From NCBI GenBank assembly GCA_033675265.1, contig JAUJYZ010001397.1:90188-154187 (forward strand): 64,000 nucleotides of DNA, read 5' to 3'. Within the stretch, counting starts at the first letter, position 1. Each line of letters starts with the position of its first letter. This document shows positions 1-13,948 of this stretch, piece by piece. The notes below the pieces were generated by a model, which saw only the letters and a list, made by a program, of their open reading frames with translations, had not been told where the DNA came from and made no database searches. Made by a program: the position numbers and the translations under genes. Source of the stretch: Actinostola sp. cb2023. Taxonomy: Eukaryota; Cnidaria; Anthozoa; Actiniaria; Actinostolidae.

Positions 1-796
1 ATCGCTTATAAAAAAAACAGTGTTCTTACTGAGTACTCTATTGTTTCAAGTGAAGGGTGTTTCAATTGACTGACAATGCAAACACTGTACTTATAATTGC
101 TCAGTTAGTAAAATATTAGAAACGAGTTTGAATTGTTCACTACTTTCATACTTTATATCAATCACTTAAGTATTTGTTTTCTGAATAAATATATGAAAAA
201 ACATCTCTCTTGTTGTTCCTTGTGCGAGTTTGAGCAATATATTTAATTTATATTTTATATATATATTATGTTGGTTTTTAGCTTTTTGATTCCTTTTGTG
301 GTGTTTTCGTAATTAGAATGATGGAGTAATATCGGTGTGGGAGGGGATAAAAACCAATTCAAAGTTAACTCGAGTTGGATGCTAAAAATAGACGTGACGC
401 GTGTGTAAATAAAATATATTTTAGAAAACAATAGACTGACCGCACCGGCAATTACGAACAATAGGTGGTATCGCTCGTAGAAATGTATTTATTATTTGTT
501 AAGACGGAGATAAAATGCAATTTTTATATGAGTAAACTCAATAAACACGTGTGCAAATAAAACGATAGTTCCGACACAAAAGATGGAGTCAACCTAAGAC
601 AATTGGTGACCTGTTCTTTTCCTTTTGCTAATAATAGACATGACGTAACACAGATCCTTAGGGCGGTAAACAAAAGGTATATATTAGAACAATAGGCTCC
701 GATGGCTCCAAAGCCGATGGCTCCAGGCATTTTGCACCGGTAGCACCGGTGCGCCCGTGGCCCAGAACCGCTAAATATTTCATATCTACTCCCAAT
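1..796. other. Left edge, no recognisable gene
   Basis: This AT-rich stretch lies upstream of the left protease gene. Its open frames are short and have no recognisable domain. Homology with the right arm begins at about 797, next to the start of the protease gene, so most of this block is single-copy within the window. The GC-rich patch near 700-770, with repeated ACCGGT, is the only compositional oddity. Confidence 0.6.
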
Positions 797-988
797 AGAA
801 AACACGTCAATAAATAGTTCTAACAATGTTGTAAGTGACAGTTGCTAATCTGCCCACGGACTGTACAAATACACAGCATATTAGAAACCAAGCTGTTTAA
901 GCTAGAAGTCTCACCTGGAAAGATTCCCTGGTTCTGTGTGAAACAAATCAAACTGTAGCTTGCATTAGGACGAAAGGCTGCTCGAAAA

Positions 989-3900
989 ATGACGAGAAGC
1001 ATCATAAGTTTGCTTTGCGTTCTGCCTCTGGTTTTCGCGACGAATCAAAGTAAGCCTATATATATTACTATGGTATATTGATAACCATTTAATTCTTAAA
1101 CTGAGTTCCTAAAATGAAAAAAAAACGGTTGTAGAAGTGGCGTAAAGCACGACAACAAAATGTTACTGATGACAAAAGAAGCGTTTTACAGTGAACAGCT
1201 TTAGAGATTCTTTTGCACAACATTTTCATTGAATTCTAATCTATATTTTAAAAACAGATGTTACTTTGTACTGAATGATGAGTTATTCTCGAGGTAATAG
1301 TACGTTTGGGGTTTTCAAAATAGCTGAAGAATCTGTACAAGTACTGAATGAACTTGACACGTTTGCACACGTTTATAGGATCGGAACGATTCATTGGAGT
1401 TCTCCAGAAGCGGAAAAGTCTTGTGTTTTCACACTAAACAAACCATCTTCATTGCAATTTAGTACTTAAGATAATTTTAATCGTGCAAACATGAACAATG
1501 AAACAAACCATCTTCATTGCAATTTAGTACTTAAGATAATTTTAATCGTGCAAACATGAACAATGAAACAAACCATCTTCATTGCAATTTAGTACTTAAG
1601 ATAATTTTAATCGTGCAAACATGAACAATGAATGTCGGTTGATCACACAATCAAACTGCCTCGCGAAGATTTGCCAGTGACTTCGCTTCAATGAACTCAA
1701 CATTGGACATCAGAGAGATGAAAGATCACCGACAGAGAAAGTAAAATAGGACAGTACGTTGATAGAAATGCCGGAAAAGAAACACGAGAAAAATACTTTA
1801 GTAAACCTTAATATGTTTTTCTTATTTCCTTTCTTTCTGCTCTACTGAATTAGAGTATCGACACTATATCCCGTGAAACACTCGCAAAGTAAGGGTTTTA
1901 TAGCTTCAAAATATGAACTAATACAAAGCAATGTGAAATAAAAGAAAACAGGCAAAATGGTTGATGATGTTCTGGTTGAATGAGAGCTGCTATAGAAGCA
2001 CTAAAATATACTAGTGACATACGTGTTCCCATCACATTGTTAGCTTGGCTATTTTTAGCAACAAGTTGTGATTGGTTGATTCCATGCATGCGCGCGTTAC
2101 GATTGGTCGGTTTACTGAAGACCGGGTAATTTTAATTTTCATCGCGATGGGACTCACGATGGTATACGATTGACAATGGTGTAAAATCAAGAGAATAAAG
2201 ATAATTCCTGTCATTTAGAGGACGAAATCCCTTCCAAATTGAAACCCTACCCGGTACTTCTGATTACGCTAGGTAAAACTTGCTAACAGAGTTATCCAAC
2301 GCCTTGAAATCACGAATAACCGCGAAAAAATATAGAAAAATCAAAAGCCGAGAAACTCAGAAAGAAAGAAAAAAAATGTATCCACTCAAAGAAATTATCA
2401 AGCTCATCAGATCCAACTATTCACAAGATGCATGTGCTTTGTCATGGCATAATTAAGTAATAATATAAAACTCAAATCTATGGCAAACAAAACTGACTTC
2501 GAGTCACAACACGACTCGTTGGTTTTTATTGCAAATGTTTTGAGAAACGACGACTACAATCAAGCGACAAATTTTCAATGAATCAAAATCAGTCAAACAA
2601 CTGAGAGGCAGTTCAAGGATGGAATGTAAACATCATTAAGTCTAAGAAAAAGAATCCTCACACACTTTGCAGTCGTTGACGTAAAAAAGAATCATAATCT
2701 ATGCACGCTTTACCTTCACAAATCTTGTTTGAATCCCTCGTATTTGTTGAATCAGTTTCACTCTCAGGTTGTTGTTTTCTGCTGTTGTTGTTGTTGTTTT
2801 TTTAACTCCTAAAACACTCGAGATAGTAATAAATACGAACCACCAAATAGATCCAAAGATATTCTGAAAATGTGTTTGAAGGAATGTTTTAGACGATATT
2901 TCGTCTTTGAACGTGTCAGTTTGAAGCAGCTGTTCTGTGTTCATCGTGAATCAAGGCCACATTTCTTTCATGTTCTTCGAGGCCGACGTATCCTCTCTTT
3001 TCGTCGAATTCAGAACTTTCAATCGCCATCAATCGATTCCATCTCTTCCTGGGAATACTCCCTAATTATTCAAAGCAACAAACGAAGAACTGGAAGTACA
3101 AATATCAGCGACACTCAGCAGGCTTGTACAAGTTGTAGTTGTAGTTTTTGGTTTCCATGTTGAGTCATTGAGTCAGTTCGACTCACCGGCGAAGTTGTTT
3201 TGACTCTTTTTAAACTTTACAGGTATTTGTAAAGAAATCAATCCCTTACGGTGTTATATAAAGAGATTACATGTAGAATAGCGAACTTTGAGCCGGTTGT
3301 AATCTTTATATATACTGAACGCCGGTTTTCTTGACTTTCTTGTTTGAATTTGATTGAGCAGATTTGTTATTTACATAAATGGCGGGAAACCGCGCGGCCG
3401 CTTACAAAATCAAAAATTCAAAAACAACATTTTAATTTAATTTATTAATAACTACATGTACATGTAGCTGTGGTATAAAATGTTCATCGACGAAGGAGAT
3501 GTCCGCCATGTTTACTACAAGTGACGTCATTGACATCCAACCAATCATAGCTTGTTGCTAAAAATAGCCATACTAACAATCTGATAAATCTAAGGGCATT
3601 AGGAAAGATGGACTCCCCTAGTAATTTCCCCCTGGTATTTTGTAATATATAGACGTTTTACTAAACTGGAGTTTTTATCGGGGAATTACGTGTACAGTAT
3701 AACTGAATGGTATGTTGTCATTGTATATATAGTTGAACATTTTAACTTTATATTTGAATTTCGTGGGAGTTCCAAGCTGTTGCAGATTTCGTAGGATTTG
3801 GTTCCATGCACGCAATCAATATTAAGTCATTTTGTGGCGGATTTGAGTCAAAGTTTCTGATAATGATATCTATCGTGTGGGCTCATTTCTTGGGTGGCCA

Positions 3901-6900
3901 AAGGATTAGTGGCTGTTTGGTGTAGTCAATGTTGATACAATAAATACAAAAGGAAAAATAACAGTCCAGTTTAAAGTAATTTTGCTTTCTATACGTATAA
4001 TCATGTTTCACGGACCCACAATGTATTGTTATATGCATTAAGCGCATGGGTTCTATTGCTAAGCAACACCGTAATTCACCAAGGAGACGGTTGCGTGATT
4101 TCAAGGCTGTTGATCATAGCACGACCAAATATGTCCTTTCTGTAAAATAACTTGCGCTGTGATGTATATATAGGGCATTGATTAGCTAATATTTCTTGCC
4201 ATGTGATTGGTTTATAATTTTTTCTCATTACAAACATATACATACCGACTCAACAAACCGACCAGAACAAAATCGCCCTTATTCTCCCATATGAAGGAGA
4301 CAAAGGAGTTTATCTTGTAAAAAGACTCAAACTACTAGCTTGAAAGAAACATCCCTCCATAAATTAGGCTCGCGTTTTCCAGTTAAGAACGTTACTATAA
4401 CATAGGTATGACGTTGTGTACAAGGTATAGAATGTCCACAGGAACGATGTAAAGACTACATGAACGTGTTATTGATACCAAATATGCTATGACAACCTTC
4501 TCGTCATTGCTTTTTAGTCGGGCTTCCTGTGGAAAGCCCGACTCCAAAAATGCAGTCCTGTCGTCGTCGTATTCTTCAGTCTTTGACCTTAATTCGCAAA
4601 CTTGGTTCTACAGCGCATGCGCCCTGTGCCGGCCGCTAAGATAATCACCGAAGGCTCTAACAACATAGTTTATCAATACGAGACATCGCTTCTAAATTCA
4701 CAAACCTTGTTGGAGGAGGGTTATGTCGTCTTGTTTTCAAAATAACCACAATAATTCATAGAGATGTGTATTTATCAATCCAGTACTAGTACTGTAAAGG
4801 GTTTAGAGATCTTTATAACTTAGAATGAAGTGAATTTATACACGAAGTGAAGAGAAAAAAAAAAACTAGACGCTTTAACAAGCGTTCACTCGTGCACTGG
4901 TGCGATTGAGCACTGGGATGCATTGTAGCATGAAAGACGCATACTTATGGGCCTCCACCTTCCATTCGGTGAGGGACTGAGCTGTGAAGAACGAAGAGAT
5001 CAGGAACGAACTGAACTGACCGAGCCTCACGTTCCCAGTCTCACCCCAGACAATACAAAATGAAAGTTAAACTGTTATCAGATTTTTTCAGATTTTTCAG
5101 ATATGATTTTGGGTCCGCGGAACGACCTGGTCCGAAAACGCTTGACATCTTGTAGGTCTACCGCTAACGGCGTGTGCGTTTGTATGTGAGATATTAAAGC
5201 GTATTAGACATACTTCGTTCAAATGGTTTTCGCAAAACGACATAACCGTCCACCAACAAGGTTTGTGAAGAAAGAGGTCAGCTGTTGATAAAACTTCATA
5301 GACCAGTGTCCTCCAATTAGTGCGCAAGCGCTAGAACACTTTGGACACTTAAATAAACAGTTATTTTCAGTTTTATTTTATTTTTATCAGCTTTTAGTGG
5401 TCTCGTTCACAGTCACGCTCGATTGCAGATTGTGTCATCATAGCTGTATTCACGACTTAAACATTTCTCAATGTTTAGATCTGAGATAACGATTATAGTG
5501 ATCAAATCAGTGTTTGGTTACTTGTTGGGTGACTCGGTAGAACATACAGAATTTGGAATCGCCCTGCACTCGATTACATAATACTGCCGGGCCAGCTCAG
5601 AAATTGTATAAACGACCAAAATTGAGAAAACATACCTAGATTTTGGGGAACTCAGCTAGATATCTTTGCGTGATTGATTTTGACAGCTGAACTTGCCCCT
5701 TGAACTCCGGTCTTCCTGATTGGTATAGCGGAAGAGAGATATGATACACAGGACTCAAGTAGATATTGATCTTTTAATATTTTGAAAGCAGTTTTAGAAA
5801 TTCAAGACATCAACAGGACAGGATTCACGGCTATAGTATAGAGTACATTTAATTTGTATACGGGTTTTGATTTTAAGACACAGAAGCCCAATACACAAAC
5901 AGAGATGTGTCTGGTTTCTGGTGCAAAATAGCATAACATCGTAGTATATTAGAGTGTAAACTTCAACACCACTTTATCAAAAGTTGAGTTCAACGGTCTT
6001 AATATATACAGAACATTGTTAAATTAATGTTAAGTTATTCTTCAATTATAGCATTATGTAGAAAGATCGAGATAGCACCCTTATTTATCGTAAAAACGAG
6101 AGAGAGAGCGGAAGATCAGAGATTTTGTGAATCATAGCGGAAAAGCCCTTACAGGGAGCAGTAATAAAGTATGTATGTATTTTTACGGTATATTTTTTTA
6201 TTGAAAATAGTTATGCCGGCAGTTTTCATTGTCAAAAACCTGTTTTAATCGCGGGACGGACATATTTGAAAGGAAAATGCCGATGATCTGGTTTACATTG
6301 AAAAAAACCCACACACAATACAATAGACCTCTTTAGCTTGTATGCAAATTGCCCATTTTAAACCATGTGACGTAAACATGATATTCTCTGGAGAATTGTT
6401 CCTTTATATTTCTGAAATTTATTCGTTCATATTGAAAGGACTAATTCTCCAGAGAACACCATGTTTACATCACATGATCTGAAATGGGCAATTTACATAC
6501 GAAGCTAAAGAGGTCTTACAATGACGCTATTAGCAGCCAATGAAATTGCGGATTTTAAGCAGTGTTTAAGCAATTTGGCGTAAGACTGTAGAATTAAGAA
6601 GAATACCTTTTCAGAACATATCAGATTAGTGCCTGTTTAGTAGTGAATTTTTACTGTAAATATTGGCGAGACTTTCCGGTACCCAGTCCACTGTCCGCTC
6701 AATAGAGCTCGACTAGGGTGTCTGCTTAATAAGGTGCCCGCTTAACGCAACAGGTTTGACTGTATGTTATACCAAGGGACAATTCCTATGGTAATGAGAT
6801 GCCAAGAAGAAAGTTTTGATTTCTCAGTAATCAAATAGTGCATCATTTTAGGCTTTTGAAAGAGTTGGTTGCCAATGTCAAACAATTCATATCTAATGAA

Positions 6901-9900
6901 CTAAAGGTAGAGTTACGTGCACAATATTGCTGGCAACATGGTTGCAGCGTGTTGTATTTGTTGTGATCCATCCTATTGAAGTACATTACGATCCTACTTC
7001 TGCAATATTGCGCACAATATATCAGTTGTGCATGCGGCAATGTTGCACGCGATATTGCACCGTGTAACTTTAGTGAGACTTTATTTATCAGCTGAAACTT
7101 AGACTGAATCATAATTAGACATAATTACAAACGATTAGTAATAACAATCACTGATTACTAATAATTACAAATGATTAGTAATAACAATTACTGATTACTA
7201 ATAATTACAAATGATTAGTAATAAAATAATATTATTCATCATATTCTTTAGGAAAAGTAATTTTCACTGGACTTTTTACGTGTTAATTACACTGCTAGCC
7301 AATCAGAATTTAGAATGTTTGCATTAATATTATTGTTCTCTCAATAGCATGTAATCGGCGTCGTATTAAGCCTGTAGTAAATGGTACAAAGGTCGTACCT
7401 CACTCATGGCCCTGGCAAGTTCTACTGGAGAAATTAGGAAAACAACACTGTGGAGGAACACTGATTAGACCTCAATGGGTAGTGACCGCTGCCCACTGTT
7501 TGTTTGAACAACCGAATCCTTTGTTATACAAAGTAACACTTGGTAAGTATTGCATGTGACGTCATAGCGGCCATGTTGGATCCCGAAAACAAAGCATTCC
7601 TCGTTATAGCTTCTCTTGTTTGTACCACCAACATGGCATATACAATCCCATACAAACCCAGCAATAGACCCTTTGCATAAATGCACAATTCATATGCAGA
7701 TAGTATCATCTGAAGTCAGTAATAAAGAACTTTTAATAGTTCCTAATTCTAAGCTTAAGACATATGGTGGCAGATCTTTCTCCGTAGCTGCTCCGAGACT
7801 ATGGAATGACTTGCCGGTAGAAATTAGAAAATCGATATCGATTGATTTTGTTCAAAAAGAACCTTAAAACTTACCTGTTTAAGGCGGCTTATAACCTATA
7901 GTTTAACCTATTATTTTAAATTATTAAGATTTTTGGAAATTAATTAAAGGAGGCTAGCAGGACATTAACAATACATTGGTTTAATCAATCATTGTTAGGC
8001 CTAGTTCAGACGTCGTGCTAATCATGAGCCGTTCTCATTTAAAACAATAGATAATGAGGCGGGTTCTTTTGAAGTAATTAAGAACGGCTCTTGGAAAGTT
8101 CGGCGTTGGAACTAGGCCTTAGTCGCCCCCTGGTCAGGCTCCTTTCATACTTGAACTTCGTGTGTAAGATGATCTGCATATATGGTGTATGCATTTATGA
8201 AAAGGTCGGGTCTCGTGGGACTCTGGCTGTACAGGATGGCAAACAAACTTTGCAGACGTTGATCAGTTTAGTGAGTTAGAAGGATCGACAGTCAACTGCA
8301 GGTCGAATAATACAATGTTAAATAAGTTTATCTGATGACATCACTGATATTGTATCAGCGTCATTAATAAACACAGTCAGGTCTTTTGCCGTGATGGTAA
8401 TCCTACAAAGGCCTATTTCCCTATATATTTATATCTACTTATGTATCGAATGATTTTACAATGATATGTCCCGCAAGGTGCTCACAATCGCTCCAAGAAC
8501 GAGATGTCAACCCAGAAATTTGGAATCGACAAGATGGTTGTACATCGTCGTTTCCTAACGGACAAAGAGTATGGGTACGACATTGCACTCATCAAGCTCT
8601 CCAGACCCGCTGTGCTTAACTATGCTGTTGGCCTGGCCTCCTTACCGAAACAGGGTGACCGTGTTCCAGTAGGGACAAAGTGCTATTTCACAGGTAGCGT
8701 CATGATCAGAAACATACAGTTATAGTAACAAACACCATGTCTAGGGCCGCCTCACGCGATAAGGGTCCAGGCGACATTAAGTATTATTATTCATCCAAAA
8801 TATATACTCGTTTCTGATTGGCTGAGGACCCCTGGTCAATTCTCCATGACCAGCAGACGTCATCGTCCTACAATTTTTGTGGCTGTACTCTTACGTCACA
8901 GCGCGTTTGTTGAGCGGAAAAAATGGCTTCAAACACAGTCTTAAGTTATAATTCAATAAAGAAAAATCACTTTAATCATGTTTATGTTATATATTTTGAA
9001 TGAATAATAAACGGAGCTTCGGTGGATAACAGCCACATCGGTCTGCAGAATTGATTCTTCGTATCATACTCAGCCTCATCCAATAATTGCTTAAACAAGA
9101 AGTTCTGGAAAAAAAAGGACGCTGCCCGCGGGTACAACAATACATTTGTTTAAACAATCTTTTGTTAATCGCATATTCATGTACATGTTCATCAAGATTG
9201 ATTAGGCAACGTTATTGTCTTACCCCTGGGTAGGCTCCTTTTATACTGGAACTTCGTGTTAATGTCCTGTAACATGTTTGCATAAGAAGACAAAAGTGAA
9301 AAATGTCCGGAAATTCGAGGGTGTTTGCGAGTGGCATTCACCATTATGATCGACGTCGTAGCTGAAGTCATAGAGTGATGGCACTTAACCCGTGAAACAG
9401 ATATTAGCCAAGTAGATATTACTAGACACTAATTCCATTGTTTTCTTTTGTTTTGATTTGACTTAGTCACTAACTATTAGATTTTGTTTCACGGGTTAAG
9501 GATATGGTATACGTTCGCGGGTATCATGCGCTTCAGAAATTCTGTACGCAATACAAAAGGCTAAACTATAGAACACTATATATCATAGTAAAGCTTAAGA
9601 ACTGTAAAAAACCATGAAATAATAAAAAATCGTAAAAGTTTTAATCCCATGGAGAAAGAAAGAAGGTCCGATTCCGAAAAATGGAGGCTTTCATAAAATC
9701 GAATTACCAGCGCTCCAGTTGCGGTCAAATATGAATCTGAATGCTGAATCTCTATCACCAGGTATTGTTTTCCAAAAACATGTCGGGGATTTTCGATATT
9801 TGATTCCTAAAAAAAATTACAAGCATTCAAAATTTGATGTTAGATATTTTTCGAGTCGATGTAATATGGACGCTAATAAATTGAAATCTAAAGCGAAATC

Positions 9901-12900
9901 AAACAATCCCCGACACCTTTTTGAGATCGAATACCAAAGATGATGTCTGCCAAATTTCGTGGAAATTAGACGTTTCTAGATACCCTATTAATTCACGTTT
10001 ATGTCGAGCTTCATGGCAAAATATACTTAGGAGAAATAAGCTTATAAAGTTGTGTGAACAAAAGACACCTCATTTCCTCCATTTTCCGGCTAGGACATCT
10101 TCTTATCCAATCAGAATCGTTATGAGGTCACTGAGGTCATCATAAACTAATCGGCCAGAAAACTCCCGCCAAACTGGTTCTACAAACCTCGAGAATCCAA
10201 CGAACGAGACTTCTAAAATGCTCTCGAACTGAGCTTTTTATCATAACACTACGGAAATTCAAATTCTTTCGCGCGCCATCACCAGTGCGCCCAGCAAGTG
10301 TTAATTAGATGATACATTTCGTGTTTGTCGATCTTATTCGACGGAGCACATTTTCGTCCATAACTCAAAAAGAAAAATTCGGATTCAGAAATGTTTTCAC
10401 CAAATCATAGTTTGTAATATTTTCTTGCTTATCTGAGACCGCGCGAACGTATACCATATCCTTAAGTGCCATCACTCTAGATCGATAAAAGTTGCTTATT
10501 TTTAATGAAATTGACATTAACCATTCACTTGTGACTAGCTTTCGTAGTAATGGACAATGTCTATGATGTTATATACTACAACTACCCGCATAGTCCAGTC
10601 CCAGACTCTCTTTCTATCCGCTCCGACAAGCTGAAGTCGCGGAGGAAAGAGAGTCCAGTATAACTTGCATGCGCATGGCAGCTTAGCAGCCAATCAGATC
10701 GGAGCTAAATTGACCAAATCGACTAACACAATGTTTATATTCTTTGACCCATTTCAGATCTTTTGGGAATACGGTTCTTTGTCTGTTGTATTTCGATTTC
10801 AATAGACATTTCAATAGCATTGATATCAATTATTATTATTGATATGGAAATGTTAAACGTTGTTTGCAATTGTTTGCAAAAGTTTTGAATTGGGATAAAG
10901 AATGTAAACATTGCGTCAGCCGATTTTGTCTATTTTCAGAGCCCGCAAATGTAAATAATATGGCCAGTGATCTGTTTACAACACGTGGAGCTGTCAAAAT
11001 AAAATGGAATGAAATGGCTGACAGCGCGTGCAGATTAATAAATAATAAATCAGGGACTTTCCAAAGCCCGTACTCAAATTAACAAAAACATCCGACTTCC
11101 CACGAGTCACTTGATAAATGACTTGGATCTGTTCAAACTTTAGAACAATATTATAATAAATTCAATTACTCTTTGTGAGGGAAAACTTCACGGAATCGAT
11201 GAAATTCTTCACAAAATTCGACTGATATCGCTCATACAGAACTGAGAAACTGCGCAATATAAATATTAAATTACTAAACTAGGATTTACTGGAGCCTCCG
11301 CCAATTTGGAGATCAGAAAGGCTTTGTAACCAGGCGACCACCACATATTTGTGGTGGTCGCCTGGCTGCTAAGCTGCCATGCGCATGCAAGTTATACTGG
11401 ACTCTCTTTCCTCCGCGACTTCAGCTTGTCGGAGCGGATAGAAAGAGAGTCTGGGACTGGACTACTACCCGAAGAATGTGTTGTCCATTTTCTTAATAAG
11501 ATTTGTCACACTATTCTCATGAGGGAATATAAACCTGAATATATGGAATCGCGATTCTGAAATAGAGTTCCCAAAGCATTCTGGTAGTTGTAAGAAAATA
11601 ACGTCTTCATGCAAATATTTATATGACGCACGCCTTTCGAGTGCAAATAGGCGAGTGTATTACATGGTTTACAAAGCGGTTTGAACCAGTTTTGTTTTTC
11701 ATCGGAAAAAAGAAAACACACTAAAAAACTACAGAAAAGCACTTCTAAAGTAAATAGCGAAATCACACAACAAGTTTAGAATGATATCTGTGTAGAAATT
11801 TAAAACAAAACACATAATCTTTTTGGTGAATAAGGGAGAAGAGCGAACGAAAAATCTCTTGAGCGCGCGCTCGATGGAGTATCGATTGCGTGAGAGCGCG
11901 CGCATTTCACAAACAAAACACAAAAACAGCATTTGCAAGCTAACAAATAAGCAAATAAAGAAACAACGACGTTGTTTTTTTGTCGTATAATAAACAGTTT
12001 ATTACACGGGAAGTTGTGCAACACTGCTGGACATTTTGACTCGTCTGTTTGTATTTTGACTCGCCTACGGCTCCTCAAAATACGGCACCTCAAAATACGG
12101 CACGACTCGTAAAAATGTCCAGCCTTATTACACAACTGCCCGTTGTAATAACCTCTTTATATTACCTTTTTTATATAAAATATTTTTGTGTTAAAGGTTG
12201 GGGTGGAACACAAATAACTCTACTACAGACACCTCTACCGATAGTAAGCAATCAAACATGCCAAGCTGGTATCGCCGAGTTTCAGCCGGTTGATAACTTT
12301 TCGATGGTTTGTGCTGGTTTGGGTGAAAATAAAACAATCATTGGATGTAAGGAAGACAGTGGAGGACCGTTGATTTGCGAAGAAAGTAGGTATTATCATA
12401 GTTAATAGAAAATAATCACGTTTATATTATTATAACAATAGAGTTGATGGGCGAGTGTTAAAATGAGCTCTGAGAAGGGTCAAAAACATATTTACGCCCA
12501 AGAACATCAACTCTATTACTATTATAATCATTTCATCGGGCATTTAGAAAAGGAATCAAAGACAGTAAAGCGACATTTTGAACACTGCCGGCGTCGCGTC
12601 GACATTTATTTCAGTTGAAAATGTTTACATAATTATGTAAAACTTTTAATTCCATCAACAGCAAATAAATAGTCATTTAGAAGCGCTAAATTTAGTGCTA
12701 AATTGGAATCACTGAACTGGAAGTTTAATTTGCATGAACTGAGCGGGTTTCGCTCGACGAAGACAAACTTACATTCACTTCGCTGCCGGGAATGGAGCTT
12801 CCACGGTCTATTGCAGCTCTGATACAGGTCAAGGCACTTGGTGTGAGATCTTTCTTCTGGTTTGTTTTAAACTCTGCATAAAATCCGCGAAGAATGCTGC

Positions 12901-13897
12901 TCAATTCTGTATTAAAGGCTTACTTTCAATTCGTCTCGGCGCACCAGTCATTGTACTTTTTCATTCTCCTCAAAGTTTGTTTCCTCGTGTTTTGGGACAT
13001 AAATTCTTCTTCGAGTTTCTGTAAGTCCTCTTCATCTAGCTGAGAAGACTGTGAATTTGCTTCTTCGTTAGGCTTTTCAGTCATTTTGTCGTTATAAAGC
13101 AAAAAAACAATAGCCGACTCTCGAGTCAAAGTGCTGCCAGCCAAGAAATAACGGCGCGAACAGTTGAATGGTTTGCAGTTCTGATTGGCTGGCTGGGTTA
13201 TTTTGTGATTTTTGATTGGCTTAGAGCAACGGTCTAAAATACATTTTAGCCCGCTGATTTAGCCATTTTAAACCGCAAAATACGCCACAATGCCCGATGA
13301 AATGATTATAATATTCAGTTGACTTAGTTTGATTGCAGTACAAGTACTTAGGCTGTGTCCCTAATTAGCATGTATGCTAAGTATTGTATTGTGTATGAAA
13401 CGGGAGACAGTGTTTTATTGGTATATACTGAGCCACCTCGGGGTGGGGGTGGGTGGGGGTGGATGGGGGGTGGGAGGGGGGGGGGGGGGGGGGGGGGGGG
13501 GGAGTTACTCCCAGAAATGTAGAATAGGGGTGTGCCGTAGGGATATGTCGGAACCCTGACCCTATTTAAGCATTACACATTGGAATATTCATACACGCGG
13601 GCTTGTTATGCAATGCAGATTTTTTCAAATTCTATTTGATAGTGAAAAAGCAAATTAATTTAACCCAATTTAAACATACTCTCATGACTTTTGATTGTAG
13701 ATGGTCAGTGGGTTTTTCGCGGTGCAGACAGCTGGCCATGGGAATTCGATGAGCCAGATTGCCCTGTGGCAACCACATATTCTGTGTTCGCTAGAATAAG
13801 CTCGTTCGTTGATTGGATAAAGATGCACACAGCGGTAAAACCTATGCCATGCCTGGAACAACCTGATCTTGGTAAAGTGTAACAGTATTACTATCAG

Positions 13898-13948
<51 letters not shown>

